Shown: positions 38,595-49,684, numbered from the stretch's first letter. The stretch is DNA of 64,000 nt from Afifella aestuarii (GCF_004023665.1 NZ_SAUF01000002.1:620001-684000), one strand, 5' to 3'. Notes: generated by a model not told the origin, from the sequence alone. Numbers and translations are program-made.

Positions 38595-41500
38595 TTAACC
38601 GGCTTCGCGAAAACGTTCAGCCGTTTCGAGGTCTACAGAGACGAGTTGTGACACGCCGCGTTCGGCCATGGTGATGCCGAAGAGCCGGTCCATTCGGGCC
38701 ATGGTGAGCGGATTGTGGGTGACGACGAGAAAGCGGGTTTCCGTCTTTTGACGCATATCGCCGAGAAGATCGCAGAAACGCTCCGTATTGGCGTCGTCGA
38801 GCGGCGCATCGACCTCGTCGAGAACGCAAATCGGCGAGGGATTGGTGAGAAAGACGGCGAAGATCAGGGCCATCGTCGTGAGTGCCTGTTCGCCGCCCGA
38901 GAGGAGCGTCATGATCTGCGGCTTCTTGCCGGGAGGCCGTGCCATGATCTCTAGCCCGGCATCGAGGGGATCGTCGGATTCGGTCAGCATGAGCTCCGCC
39001 GATCCTCCGCCGAAAAGGGTGTGGAAAAGCTCCTGAAAATGCCGGTTGACGGTGTCGAAGGCGCCGAGCAGCCGTTCGCGGCCTTCCCGGTTGAGGGAAT
39101 GCACGGCCTGACGCAGGCGCTTGATAGCGGCCGTGAGATCGTCGCGCTCAGCCGTCAGCGTGGTAAGACGCTCTTCGACCTCCTTGGCTTCTTCCTCCGC
39201 CCGGAGATTGACGCCACCGAGGCGCTCGCGCTCGCGCAACAGCCGCTCCAGCCTCTGGTCGACGGCGGCGAGCTCCGGCAGCGGGGCGCCCGGCTTCAGT
39301 TCGGCGGTTTCCCGCAGCCCCTCGGGACGGGTGCGGAAATGCGCGGTGATTTCAGCAACGAGATCTTCCCGTTTCTGGCGGATGGCGGAGGCGCGCTCGT
39401 CCTCTCGCGCTTTTGCCTCGCGGGCCTTGGATAGCCCATCGAGAGCGCGCCTCGCGGCATCGGCGAAGCTGCGATGCGCCGTTTCCGCTTCGGCCAGGCG
39501 GTCGGCTTCTGCCTTCGAATGGGTGTCCGCCTTGTCGATCTCGAAGGCGAATTCGCGCTGGCGCACGGCATAGGTTTCCGGCTCTTCGGCAAGCTTTTCG
39601 ATTTCTGCGTCGAGCTCGGCCTGTCGGGCCTGCAATTCTTCGATGCGCCGCGCCGCACGTTCGATCCGGCCCTGCCAGGCAGTGATCTCCCGGCCAAGCG
39701 CCGAAAGACGCTCGTCGCGCGCCGCGCTTGCATGGCGCAAGGAATCCGCGGCCGCTCGCGCATCGGAGGCTTCGCGGCGAGCGGCCTCCACGTGCTTGGC
39801 AAGTTGTTGTGCCTTCGCTTCGGCCTCTTCGTTCGCCTTTGTCTGGCCAAGCGCGGCGCGTGCTTCTTCAAGCCGTGTCGCCTGCGCCTCGGCATCGCTT
39901 TCCACGCGGGCGAGGTTCGTTGCGATCGAAGCGAGGCGCTCCGACTGGCGTGCAAGAACCCGCTCTGCCTCGGACAGAGCGGACGCCTGACGGTCGCGCT
40001 GACTGCGCGCCTCCTTGAGCGCCTGGCGCGCCTGCCGTTCGGCATCTTCGCCTTGCCGACGCTTTTCGGTTGCCTTCTCGAGCGCCGTCGTCGCCTTCTC
40101 GGCGTCTTTTTCCGCCTTCGCGACCTCACCCGAAAGGGCTTCCAGCCGGTTCTTCTGTTCCAGGCGAACGGCCGCCGCCGTCTTGGCGCCGCCCTTGATC
40201 GTCAGTCCGTCCCATCGCCAGAGAGCGCCGTTGCGGCTGACGAGGCGCTGTCCGACGGCGAGTTTTTGAAAGAGTGCGTGGCCATCCTCTTCCTCAACGA
40301 CACCGATCTGCGATAGCCGCGGCACGAGACGCGGCTCTCCGGAGACGAATTGCGCCAGGGGAGGGACCTTTGAAGGAAGTTCTGGTGCCCGCTCGATCTC
40401 CCCCCGCTCCTGCCAGGAGAACGGCGCTTGCGGATCGGCCGATGCGTCGAGATCTTCGCCGAGCGCTGCTGCAAGTGCCGCTTCGTAGCCGGGATCGACC
40501 TTCAGCCCCTCGACGACCGGGACGAAATGGCTGTCGGTTGCGGGCCGAAGGAGCTGGGCGAGCGTCTTTTCTTCGGCCTGCAGAGCGGTGAGGGCGCGCA
40601 ATCCTTCCGCTCTCTTTTCGCGGGCTTTCGCCTCGCCCTCACGGGCGCGCTGGATCTCCTGCTCTTTCTTCTGGGCGGTCTCTTCGGCCGTTTTCAGCGC
40701 CTTTTCCGCAGCTTCGAGCGCGGATCTGGCGGCCTCGACGGTGCCTTCGGACCCGGCTTTCTGGGCAAGCTCGGCCTGTTCCGCCTTCAACTTCCGGGCC
40801 TCGCCGAGAAGGCGTTCGCGCGCTGCCTCCGCTTCGCGCACCCGCATCTCCTGCTGGCGGCGTTCGGCGGCTTGCGCCGCAAGCTCGGCCCGGGCTTCTG
40901 ATAGTTCCGCCTCGGCCTTGGCAAGCGCCTCGGCCCGATCCTTCGCTGTCGCCGTCGCTTCGGCGAGCCGCTTGACCGCGCCCTCCTTGTCCCGGGTGAG
41001 CGTCTTCGCCTCGGCGGAGAACGTGGCGAGCGCGGAGCGCGCTTCGCGCCCGTGCTCCTCCTCGCGGGCGACGTCCTCGGCCGTTTCCTTGCGCCGGCTC
41101 TCAAGCTCGCGCTGCCGGGTTTCCCGTCGCGCCGCTTCGCGTTTCAGCTCTTCGGATTTGAGCCGCAAATGCTGCACGGCTGCCGCCGCTGCGGCAGCCT
41201 TCTCACGCAGCTTCGGCAAGGATGAGCTTGATACCGCTTCTTCTCTGGCGGCCTTCGACTGCTCTTCCGCAGCTTTGGCGAGGGCAAGTCCGGCCTGGTT
41301 GAGGGCCGCTTCCGCCTTGGCGAGGCGTTCATCGGTTTCGCTCAGCCGGATCAGCGCCTGCTGCGCCTCCATCTTGCGGATGTCGAAGGAGAGGTTGCGG
41401 TAGCGGGCGGCCTGCCGCGCCTGCCGCTTCAATGTTTCGAGCTGGCCCGTGATCTCGCCGAGGACGTCTTCCAGGCGCTCGAGGTTTTGCTCCGCGCCCT

Positions 41501-42071
41501 TGAGCTTCAGCTCCGCCTCGTGGCGGCGCGAATGCAGCCCCGAAATGCCGGCGGCATCTTCCAGGATCGAGCGCCGGTCTTTGGGTTTGGCGGCAATCAG
41601 CTCGCCGATCTGGCCCTGGCGCACGAGAGCCGAAGAGCGCGCGCCGGTCGCCGCATCGGCAAACAGGATATTCACGTCGCGGGCGCGCACCTCGCGACCG
41701 TTGACGCGGTAGGTGGAGCCCGCCTCCCGCTCGATCCTGCGGCTGATCTCAAGTTCGGCGCTGGTCGCCGGTGTCTGGCCGGGCTTCATGACGTGAGCCG
41801 CCGCCGCACCGTCGACGATCGCCTGCAGGCTTACTTCGGCGGCGTTGCGCGCCGGCCGGTTGGTTGAACCGGCAAAGATCACATCGTCCATGCCCGAGCC
41901 GCGCATGGCCTTGAACGAGCTCTCGCCCATGACGAAGCGCAGGGCTTCCACGAGGTTCGACTTGCCGCAACCGTTTGGGCCGACGACGCCGGAAAGCCCG
42001 GGCTCGATGGCCACATCCGTGGTGTCGACGAATGATTTGAAGCCGGCGATCCGCAGCCGCGTGATTTTCAT
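38595..42071 (-). CDS. smc: chromosome segregation protein SMC
   Basis: Condensin ATPase of 1158 aa. The N-terminal MKITRLRIAGFKSFVDTT and Walker A GPNGCGKSN (about residues 32-40), then a long coiled coil, a hinge near 510-640 (LAQLLRPATDSHFVPVVEGLKVDPGYEAALAAALG), a second coiled coil, and a C-terminal head with signature LLSGGEQALTTMALIFA and Walker B CVLDEVDAPLDDAN. The coiled coil is very Ala/Glu/Lys rich, which produces long antisense frames. It lies downstream of dsbA-like and dciA in one direction. Confidence 0.97.
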   Translation of the reverse strand: MKITRLRIAGFKSFVDTTDVAIEPGLSGVVGPNGCGKSNLVEALRFVMGESSFKAMRGSGMDDVIFAGSTNRPARNAAEVSLQAIVDGAAAAHVMKPGQTPATSAELEISRRIEREAGSTYRVNGREVRARDVNILFADAATGARSSALVRQGQIGELIAAKPKDRRSILEDAAGISGLHSRRHEAELKLKGAEQNLERLEDVLGEITGQLETLKRQARQAARYRNLSFDIRKMEAQQALIRLSETDERLAKAEAALNQAGLALAKAAEEQSKAAREEAVSSSSLPKLREKAAAAAAAVQHLRLKSEELKREAARRETRQRELESRRKETAEDVAREEEHGREARSALATFSAEAKTLTRDKEGAVKRLAEATATAKDRAEALAKAEAELSEARAELAAQAAERRQQEMRVREAEAARERLLGEARKLKAEQAELAQKAGSEGTVEAARSALEAAEKALKTAEETAQKKEQEIQRAREGEAKAREKRAEGLRALTALQAEEKTLAQLLRPATDSHFVPVVEGLKVDPGYEAALAAALGEDLDASADPQAPFSWQERGEIERAPELPSKVPPLAQFVSGEPRLVPRLSQIGVVEEEDGHALFQKLAVGQRLVSRNGALWRWDGLTIKGGAKTAAAVRLEQKNRLEALSGEVAKAEKDAEKATTALEKATEKRRQGEDAERQARQALKEARSQRDRQASALSEAERVLARQSERLASIATNLARVESDAEAQATRLEEARAALGQTKANEEAEAKAQQLAKHVEAARREASDARAAADSLRHASAARDERLSALGREITAWQGRIERAARRIEELQARQAELDAEIEKLAEEPETYAVRQREFAFEIDKADTHSKAEADRLAEAETAHRSFADAARRALDGLSKAREAKAREDERASAIRQKREDLVAEITAHFRTRPEGLRETAELKPGAPLPELAAVDQRLERLLRERERLGGVNLRAEEEAKEVEERLTTLTAERDDLTAAIKRLRQAVHSLNREGRERLLGAFDTVNRHFQELFHTLFGGGSAELMLTESDDPLDAGLEIMARPPGKKPQIMTLLSGGEQALTTMALIFAVFLTNPSPICVLDEVDAPLDDANTERFCDLLGDMRQKTETRFLVVTHNPLTMARMDRLFGITMAERGVSQLVSVDLETAERFREAG

Positions 42072-42140
42072 CCGCGGCCGCCGTTAATGTCACAAGACCT
42101 GGTGAGGCCGGAATCGGACGCAGCCCTCTCGCAGGAGGGC

Positions 42141-42782
42141 TTAAAGCGCCGCCTCGATCTTGGCCTTGATCTCATCAAATGATCGCGCTCCGACCAGCTT
42201 CTCGCCGTTGATGAAGAAAGTCGGGGTACCGTGAACGCCGAATTCCTTCGAAGCCTTGTCTCGTCTGGCGCTTAGTCCATCGAACAATTCCTGTTTTTGC
42301 AAGCATGCCTCGAAGCTTTCCTCAGAAAAGCCGGCCTGCTTGGCGAGATCGAGAATGGCTCCGTAATGATCCTCGGCGCGGATCCAGTCGAGCTGATGCT
42401 CGAAGAACAGGTCGATGATATCGAAATAGCGATCTTCCGGTGCGCAGCGCGCCGTCATGGCGATGGCGAAGGCCGCGGCATCGATCGGGAATTCGCGGAA
42501 GACGAAGCGAACCTTTCCGGTGTCGATATACTGCTCTTTCAGCTTCGGATAGGTCTCGTTGTGGAAGTCCGCGCAATGCGAACAGGACATGGACGCGTAT
42601 TCGACGATCGTGACGGGTGCGTCCTCTGAGCCGAGAGCGCGGTCGGGGATCGGTCCCGATGCCATCAACTGGTCCATCGGCACTTCTGACGGGCCTTCGT
42701 CCTGCGCAAAGGCCGGGGCTGCGGCGAAAAGCCCGGCAATGAGGGCGGTGGCGGCGAATTGTCGGCGGGTGAACAACGGCAA
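42141..42782 (-). CDS. exported DsbA-family thiol oxidoreductase
   Basis: Periplasmic DsbA-like protein of 213 aa. A twin-arginine-like signal (FTRRQFAATALIAGLFAAAPAFA) precedes the thioredoxin domain, with active site CSHC in VEYASMSCSHCADFH and cis-proline loop GVHGTPTFFING. Start choice: a TTG at 42782 lies 6 nt after a perfect AGGAGG and puts the RR motif near residue 6; ATGs at 42809 or 42836 are alternatives with poorer signals. It may oxidise or isomerise disulfides. It lies 69 nt upstream of smc, an order conserved in rhizobia. Confidence 0.88.
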   Translation of the reverse strand: MPLFTRRQFAATALIAGLFAAAPAFAQDEGPSEVPMDQLMASGPIPDRALGSEDAPVTIVEYASMSCSHCADFHNETYPKLKEQYIDTGKVRFVFREFPIDAAAFAIAMTARCAPEDRYFDIIDLFFEHQLDWIRAEDHYGAILDLAKQAGFSEESFEACLQKQELFDGLSARRDKASKEFGVHGTPTFFINGEKLVGARSFDEIKAKIEAAL

Positions 42783-42936
42783 AGGGAAACCTCCTGAGGG
42801 AGCCGCCATTCTCCCGGAAGGGCATGAAGGCGGCATGAACAATTTAACAGCGCTCAGGCGCGTGTTTAGGGCGGATGAATGTGGCCGCAAAGAGCCGCGT
42901 CTGTCTCACGGGGTCACGAGACCGCGAGAATGAGGG

Positions 42937-43404
42937 TCATGAGCGTGCCAGGATGGCACGTCCGAGCGCCCGCAGAGAATCGCGAAGTGGTCCGTCGACG
43001 GTCGCGAGCTTCGTCTCAAGACGTTCGTTGGTCTGCGGCCTCACGGGCCGCGGTACGGCCTTGGGTTCGCTCGCAAAAGGGCGTTGCACCAGTTTGACGA
43101 GGCCGACGGCGCGAAAGCCGAGAAAGGTGTTGAGCCGGTCGCGCACGCCTTCAAGGTCATAAGAGAGCGGCAGCGCCACGCTCGGATCGGCATGGACGAT
43201 CAAGGTCGCGGCCCGTTCGCCGTCATTGCGCGGCCAGCGGATCCGTTCAGGCGCCGTCAGCCCCGCATAGCGGCTGCCGACGATCTCGGGCCACCAGCGC
43301 AGAATATCTGCCTTGGCGAGACCGCGCTTGCGCATCAACGGGTCGAGCGTGCCGCCAATGAGTTCGGCGATCGGTTTTGCTTTCGTCGGAACGGGTCCCG
43401 CCAA
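42937..43404 (-). CDS. DciA-like (DUF721) helicase-loading protein
   Basis: DUF721 protein of 155 aa: LIGGTLDPLMRKRGLAKADILRWWPEIVGSRYAGLTAPERIRWP, followed by a strand-rich LIVHADPSVALPLSYDLEGVRDRLNTFLG, then a disordered Pro-rich tail. DUF721 corresponds to DciA, the DnaB loader of most bacteria. Start is a TTG at 43404 with AGGAGG upstream. It is divergent from mutY and probably heads the dciA-dsbA-smc unit. Confidence 0.85.
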   Translation of the reverse strand: MAGPVPTKAKPIAELIGGTLDPLMRKRGLAKADILRWWPEIVGSRYAGLTAPERIRWPRNDGERAATLIVHADPSVALPLSYDLEGVRDRLNTFLGFRAVGLVKLVQRPFASEPKAVPRPVRPQTNERLETKLATVDGPLRDSLRALGRAILARS

Positions 43405-43563
43405 CTTTTGCCTCCTCGACTACGACCTGTCGCGACAGAAAATCTCACCGGCCCACTTGCAATAGCCATTTTCTCAAGCTCCATGGCCGGAATGACTCAG
43501 TCTAGACCCGTCGGCTTCCCCTCGGAAGAGGGGCTTTCCTTGGAAAATGGGGAAGACGCGTCC

Positions 43564-44643
43564 ATGAAGGACGTGCTCGCCCAGCCTTTGCTGGCCTGGT
43601 ACGAGCGCCATGCGCGCACCTTGCCCTGGCGCATCGGGCCGAAATGGCGACGCGCCGGCGTCAGACCCGACCCTTATCGCGTCTGGCTCTCCGAAGTCAT
43701 GCTGCAGCAAACCACCGTGAAGGCCGTCGGCGAGTACTTTGCCGCTTTCACGGCCCGCTGGCCGGACATGATGGCGTTCGCCGCCGCCCCGGAAGAGGAG
43801 GTGATGGCCGCCTGGGCGGGGCTCGGCTATTATTCGCGGGCTCGCAATCTCGTCGCCTGCGCCCGCCGCGTCGCCGAGGATTACGGAGGCATGATGCCGC
43901 GCAAGGCGGAGGAACTCGCCAAATTGCCGGGCATCGGCCCCTATACCTCCGCCTCTATCGCCGCGATCGCCTTCGACGAGCCGGTGCCGGTCGTCGACGG
44001 AAATGTCGAGCGTGTCGTGTCCCGGCTTTTCGCCATCGACCGGCCGCTGCCGCAGGCAAAGTCGGAGATCCGAGAGACGCTGCGCCCGCTCGTGCCGCAG
44101 GACCGTCCGGGCGAGTTCGCCGAAGCCATGATGGATCTCGGCGCCACGATCTGCTCGCCGAAACGTCCCGCCTGCGCACTCTGCCCGCTCAATATGATGT
44201 GCCGTGCGCATGGCGAGCAGCGCGAGGAGGCCTATCCCGTCAAGGCGCCGAAGCGGGCGAAGGCAAAGAAGTTCGCCGGTGCCTTCGTGGCTTTGCGCGA
44301 TGACGGCAAGATCCTGTTGTCGCGGCGCCCTCCGAAGGGGCTCCTCGGGGGGATGAGCGAAGTGCCGACGGGGCCGTGGCAGGAAACGCCCGTCATGCGG
44401 ATGCCGACCCCGCCGCTTGCCGGACCCTGGCGCAAGATCGCGCCGCAGGTCTCCCATATCTTCACCCATATCGATTTGAAGGTGACGATCTGGCAGGCCG
44501 CTTTGCCGTCGGACACGCCGGCGCCCGAAGGCTTCTGGTGGCACGGCCTTGAAAACCTGAAGGAAGCCGGCCTGCCGACCGTCATGGCGAAAATCGTCGA
44601 GGCGGCGATCCCGGGGGCAACGAAGGCGCGGGCGACAAGGTGA
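43564..44643 (+). CDS. mutY: A/G-specific adenine glycosylase
   Basis: DNA repair glycosylase of 359 aa removing adenine opposite 8-oxoguanine. RTLPWR, WLSEVMLQQTTVKAV, the helix-hairpin-helix LAKLPGIGPYTSASIAAIAF with catalytic VPVVDGNVERV, and a C-x6-C-x2-C-x5-C [4Fe-4S] loop (ICSPKRPACALCPLNMMC) are all present, followed by the NUDIX-like domain. The ATG at 43564 (MKDVLAQPLLAWYERH) is preferred, with GGGGAAG upstream; ATGs at 43483 and 43492 are possible. Confidence 0.96.
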   Translation: MKDVLAQPLLAWYERHARTLPWRIGPKWRRAGVRPDPYRVWLSEVMLQQTTVKAVGEYFAAFTARWPDMMAFAAAPEEEVMAAWAGLGYYSRARNLVACARRVAEDYGGMMPRKAEELAKLPGIGPYTSASIAAIAFDEPVPVVDGNVERVVSRLFAIDRPLPQAKSEIRETLRPLVPQDRPGEFAEAMMDLGATICSPKRPACALCPLNMMCRAHGEQREEAYPVKAPKRAKAKKFAGAFVALRDDGKILLSRRPPKGLLGGMSEVPTGPWQETPVMRMPTPPLAGPWRKIAPQVSHIFTHIDLKVTIWQAALPSDTPAPEGFWWHGLENLKEAGLPTVMAKIVEAAIPGATKARATR

Positions 44644-44748
44644 GGGCGTGCGATCGTGCCGGCGCACCTGCCGGCCGCGTCTCGCGTATTCGCCGCATCG
44701 AACTCCGCGTCATGGATTTGCGATCATGCGCCGGCTATGGGGGAAGCC

Positions 44749-45390
44749 ATGCAACCGATCCGTCACATCGTCTTCGACATCGGTAAGGTGCTTCTGCATT
44801 ACGATCCGCACCTTGCCTATCAAGAGCTCATTCCCGCCGAGGCCGAGCGCCGCGCCTTCCTGGAGGAGGTGTGCTCCAATGCCTGGAACCTGGAACAGGA
44901 TCGCGGCCGGTCCTGGGCCGACGCGGAGGCGGAAGCGATCGCCCGCCATCCTGACAAGGCGGAGCTGATCCGAGCGTTTCGCCAGCGCTGGTCGATGATG
45001 GTGCCTTACGCTTATGAGGACAGCGTCGCCGTGCTTCAGGATACTCTGGCGGCCGGCTACGACGTCACGCTCTTGACGAATTTCGCCCCGGACACGTTCG
45101 TGGAGGCCCGAAGCCGTTTTCCGTTTCTGAACGCAACCCGCGGCGTGACGGTGTCGGGCGAGCTCGGCCTGGTGAAGCCGGACCTGGCGATCTATCGCCA
45201 CCACGCGGCGGCTTTCGATCTCGATCCGGCCGCGACCCTCTTCATCGACGACAGCGAGCCGAACGTCGAAGGCGCACGCCAGGCCGGCTGGCGAGCGCTG
45301 CATTTCACCGGCGCGGATAAGCTTCGCGCCGATCTCACTTCAGAGGGCGTGAAGCTCGATCGCGCGAAGCAGCGGCTTGCAAGGGCCTGA
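44749..45390 (+). CDS. HAD-superfamily phosphatase
   Basis: HAD hydrolase of 213 aa (YihX-like group). Motif I FDIGKVLLHYDP, motif II LLTNFA, motif III lysine GLVKPDLAIY and motif IV LFIDDSEPNVEGARQAGW are in order with a helical cap. The ATG at 44749 has GGGGGAAG upstream. Substrates are small phosphate esters by family analogy. It sits between mutY and convergent ccrM, a conserved rhizobial order. Confidence 0.88.
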   Translation: MQPIRHIVFDIGKVLLHYDPHLAYQELIPAEAERRAFLEEVCSNAWNLEQDRGRSWADAEAEAIARHPDKAELIRAFRQRWSMMVPYAYEDSVAVLQDTLAAGYDVTLLTNFAPDTFVEARSRFPFLNATRGVTVSGELGLVKPDLAIYRHHAAAFDLDPAATLFIDDSEPNVEGARQAGWRALHFTGADKLRADLTSEGVKLDRAKQRLARA

Positions 45391-45396
45391 GATCGC

Positions 45397-46608
<1,212 letters not shown>

Positions 46609-46689
46609 TTAACGTTTCCTGAAGCCTTAATTTCTGACGCGGGGACTGCTATAGAGCCGGCCGCTCTTGAGCCAATTCATAGGTTTGCC

Positions 46690-47280
46690 GTGCGTCCCTC
46701 CTTTCCGATCCCTGCCGTCTCGCTCCTTGCCGCACTCTCCCTGTCGTTCCTGCTTGCCGGCTGTCTCGGCGGGCTGGGCTTCGGTGGCGGAGCCGAGGAA
46801 ACCGTGCCTGTCGAGCCCGGTACCGCCCAGAAAGGCTCCAACGAGATCGACATCCGCCGCTATCTCGGGCCGAGCTATTGTCCGGATCTGCGCATTAAGG
46901 CCGATACGCAGACCCTGCGGCGCTACAAGCGGGGTGCCGAAGAAAGCGACGAAAACCTCGTCTGGCAGGGCAGTCTCGGAGAGACCGCGCGCGAATGCCT
47001 TTACGATGCGTCCGGCAATCTGACCCTCAGGATCGGTGTGTCCGGGCGGGTTCTCGCGGGCCCGCAGGGTGGGCAGGCGACGGTCGATCTGCCGATTCGC
47101 ATCGTGGTCGTGAAACACGACGAGGCGGTGCTCACCTCCGAGCTGAAGAAGGTCTCCGTCACCATTGGACCGGAGCTTTCGAGCGTGTTTTCACAGGTTT
47201 ACGAGGTGACCGTGCCGTCGCCCGGCAACGACCGCGATTACATCATCTATGTCGGCTTCGACGAGGACTCCAAGCGCTGA
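46690..47280 (+). CDS. putative outer-membrane lipoprotein
   Basis: Protein of 196 aa with a lipoprotein signal (SLLAALSLSFLLAGC, lipobox LAGC at residue 24-25). The mature part begins with a glycine-rich linker and continues with strand-rich sequence (CPDLRIKADTQTLRRYKRG, LTLRIGVSGRVLAGPQGGQATVDLPIRIVVVK). No named family is recognised. The GTG at 46690 puts the signal peptide at the N-terminus. It is divergent from ccrM and ends about 140 nt before the glycine riboswitch. Confidence 0.82.
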   Translation: MRPSFPIPAVSLLAALSLSFLLAGCLGGLGFGGGAEETVPVEPGTAQKGSNEIDIRRYLGPSYCPDLRIKADTQTLRRYKRGAEESDENLVWQGSLGETARECLYDASGNLTLRIGVSGRVLAGPQGGQATVDLPIRIVVVKHDEAVLTSELKKVSVTIGPELSSVFSQVYEVTVPSPGNDRDYIIYVGFDEDSKR

Positions 47281-47422
47281 GCCAAGCGCATTTTGTTGCG
47301 TGTGGCGGCAAAAGGGTGCTGACAAACGGGTTCGACGCGCGTTGTGCGTTGACTCCGTCGCAGCGATGCCGATGATAAGCGGGGCAGGTCCAGTCGCGGC
47401 CTGCCCTGACGATACGCCGCTC

Positions 47423-47640
47423 GGGAGAGTTTCATTGCAGGTTTGAAGCCTGTTTTGAAACGCCGAAGGAGCAACCGCCCCGGAAACTCTCAGGCCACGG
47501 GACCGTGACGGCGAGCGACACTCTGGAAAGCAGCACCGGCTCTCTATTTGTAGCGAGAGTCGGCGGCTCACCGACGGAGTAACCGGCGGAGGCGTATGGC
47601 CTCAGGCCGGGAATCTCTCAGGTCCTGCGACAGAGGGGGC
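47423..47640 (+). promoter_or_regulatory. tandem glycine riboswitch
   Basis: Two glycine aptamers in series. The first runs about 47423-47530 with GGGAGAG, CGCCGAAGGAGCAA (47461) and AAACTCTCAGGC (47484). The second runs about 47553-47640 with GCGAGAGTC, CACCGACGGAGTAA (47569) and AATCTCTCAGGTCC (47612), closing in GACAGAGGGGGC. The element ends about 50 nt before the gcvT start, so glycine binding should switch on the cleavage operon. No clear terminator or anti-terminator was resolved; sequestration of the GGGAGG Shine-Dalgarno is possible. Confidence 0.93.
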
Positions 47641-47691
47641 GTGGAAGGGTCGAAGGTCCGACTGCGTTCGAAATCTGTTGCGGGAGGTCGT

Positions 47692-48858
47692 GTGGCGACT
47701 GATATCAGTGATTTGAAGCGCACCCCTTTGTTCGAGCTCCATCAGGAGCTGGGCGGGCGTATGGTGCCTTTCGCCGGCTATGCCATGCCGGTTCAGTATG
47801 ATGGCATCATCGGCGAGCACCATTGGACGCGCGACCGTGCGGGGCTCTTCGATGTCTCCCATATGGGCCAGCGAATTCTCTCGGCTCCGGATCACGAGAC
47901 GGTCGCCAAAGCGCTGGAGCGTCTGGCGCCCGGCGACTTCCAGGGGCTGAAACCCGGCCGGCAGCGCTACACGTTTCTTCTTCTCGACAACGGCGGCATC
48001 GTCGACGATTTCATGGTCGCGCGCCTTGCCGGCGAGGAGGACGAGGGCCGTCTCTTCATGGTCTTCAATGCCGCGCGCAAGGAGATCGACGACGATTATG
48101 TGCGCGAGCGTCTGCCGGACGGGGTCACGCTCGAGGCGGTCGAAGATCGCGCGCTTCTGGCCCTTCAGGGGCCTGCCGCCGCAGAGGTCCTGAGTGGCCT
48201 CTGTCCCGAGGTGGCGGATCTCACCTTCATGCAGGCCGCGCGTGCCGAAATCCGGCTCGGTGATGGCCATTCCGCAAAAGTGCATCTCTCGCGCTCCGGT
48301 TATACCGGCGAGGACGGGTTTGAGATTTCTGTCTCCGCGGATGAAGCCGAGGCTTTAGCGAGAGTGCTTCTCGCGCATGAAGAAGTGAAGCCCATTGGTC
48401 TTGGCGCGCGCGATTCGCTCCGGCTCGAGGCCGGGCTGCCGCTCTACGGTCATGATATCGACGAAACCACGTCTCCGGTCGAGGCGGGGCTGCGCTTTGC
48501 CATCGCCAAGGCGCGCCGCGAGCGTGGCGACTTTCCGGGTGCCGGCCGCATCCTGGCCGAACTTTCCGATGGTCCCTCGCGCCGTCTCGTGGGCCTGAAG
48601 CCTTCCGGTCGCGCCCCGGTGCGCGAAGGCGCTCAGATCCTGGGTGCAAGCGATTCCGTCATCGGCGAAGTGACCTCGGGAGGCTTCGGTCCGACCGTCG
48701 GGGGCCCTGTCGCGATGGGTTATGTCGACCGCGCCTATGCCGATCCCGGCACCGAATTGCATCTCGCCGGCCGGCGTGGCGCGGAGCCCGCCGAGGTCGC
48801 GCCTCTTCCCTTTGTCCCGCACTGCTACCACCGCCCGAAATCAGGAGCCAAACAATGA
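47692..48858 (+). CDS. gcvT: glycine cleavage system T protein (aminomethyltransferase)
   Basis: Transfers the methylene group from aminomethyl-lipoyl GcvH to tetrahydrofolate. The 388-aa protein has [77 protein letters not shown] and [21 protein letters not shown]. The GTG at 47692 follows GGGAGG and matches family N-termini; the longer frame from 47596 would overlap the riboswitch. gcvH overlaps its stop by 4 nt. Confidence 0.96.
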   Translation: MATDISDLKRTPLFELHQELGGRMVPFAGYAMPVQYDGIIGEHHWTRDRAGLFDVSHMGQRILSAPDHETVAKALERLAPGDFQGLKPGRQRYTFLLLDNGGIVDDFMVARLAGEEDEGRLFMVFNAARKEIDDDYVRERLPDGVTLEAVEDRALLALQGPAAAEVLSGLCPEVADLTFMQAARAEIRLGDGHSAKVHLSRSGYTGEDGFEISVSADEAEALARVLLAHEEVKPIGLGARDSLRLEAGLPLYGHDIDETTSPVEAGLRFAIAKARRERGDFPGAGRILAELSDGPSRRLVGLKPSGRAPVREGAQILGASDSVIGEVTSGGFGPTVGGPVAMGYVDRAYADPGTELHLAGRRGAEPAEVAPLPFVPHCYHRPKSGAKQ

Positions 48859-49226
48859 CGACCCGTTACAGCAAGGAGCACGAATGGGTGCGCCTGGATG
48901 GCGACACGGCCACAATCGGCATCACTCCCTTTGCCGCCGAGCAATTGGGAGACGTCGTTTTCGTGGAGCTTCCTGAGAAGGGCAAGGCGATCGCCAAGGG
49001 TGACGAGGTGGCGGTCGTGGAATCGGTGAAGGCCGCGAGCGAGGTCTATGCGCCGGTTTCCGGCGAGGTGACGGACTCCAATGCCGCATTGGAGGACGCG
49101 CCGCAGACGGTCAATGAGGCGCCGGAGGGTGATGGCTGGTTCTTCCGCGTCAAGCTCTCCGACAAAAGCGAACTCGACGGTCTCATGGACGAGGCCGCCT
49201 ACAAGGCTTTCTGCGAGGAATTATGA
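48855..49226 (+). CDS. gcvH: glycine cleavage system H protein
   Basis: Lipoyl carrier of 123 aa. [36 protein letters not shown], and the lipoylation site lysine in [19 protein letters not shown], then a C-terminal [12 protein letters not shown]. It overlaps gcvT (ATGA) and is itself overlapped by osmC, indicating tight translational coupling. Confidence 0.97.
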   Translation: MTTRYSKEHEWVRLDGDTATIGITPFAAEQLGDVVFVELPEKGKAIAKGDEVAVVESVKAASEVYAPVSGEVTDSNAALEDAPQTVNEAPEGDGWFFRVKLSDKSELDGLMDEAAYKAFCEEL

Positions 49227-49684
49227 GCAGCTACTACGCAACGATCGAATGGAAGGGCGACGCCGAAGCGGTGCGCGCCAACAAGCATAGCCGCGTTCAT
49301 GAATGGCATCTCGATGCGGGCCTCGTCGTTCCGGCCTCGCCGGGACCTGCCGTGTTGCCGGCGGCCGTGATCAAGGAAGATGCCGTGGATCCAGAAGAGG
49401 GGCTCGTCGCCTCTCTGTCGAGCTGCCACATGCTCTTCTTCATCGACTTGATCCGCAAGCACGGCTTCACGCCTGTCGCCTACGAGGACAAGGCCGAAGG
49501 CATCCTCGGCGTTTTCGAGCCGCGCAAGAAGGGGCTGACGAAGATCATCCTGCGTCCGAAGGTGACCTTCGATGGCGATCAGCCGGATCACGCAATGCTC
49601 GAAAAAGTGCACGAGCAGGCACACGAGCTCTGCTTCATCGGCAATTCTCTGAAGTCGGAAATCGTTGTCGATTTCCGCGAGTGA
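49223..49684 (+). CDS. OsmC/Ohr-family protein in the gcv operon
   Basis: OsmC-family thiol peroxidase-like protein of 153 aa. The two reactive cysteines are in [16 protein letters not shown] (about residue 75) and HELCFIGNS (about residue 137), with KVTFDG in between. Such proteins detoxify organic hydroperoxides. Its ATG overlaps the gcvH stop by 4 nt, so it is riboswitch-controlled with glycine cleavage. A 90-nt gap with a strong hairpin follows before gcvPA. Confidence 0.9.
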   Translation: MSSYYATIEWKGDAEAVRANKHSRVHEWHLDAGLVVPASPGPAVLPAAVIKEDAVDPEEGLVASLSSCHMLFFIDLIRKHGFTPVAYEDKAEGILGVFEPRKKGLTKIILRPKVTFDGDQPDHAMLEKVHEQAHELCFIGNSLKSEIVVDFRE

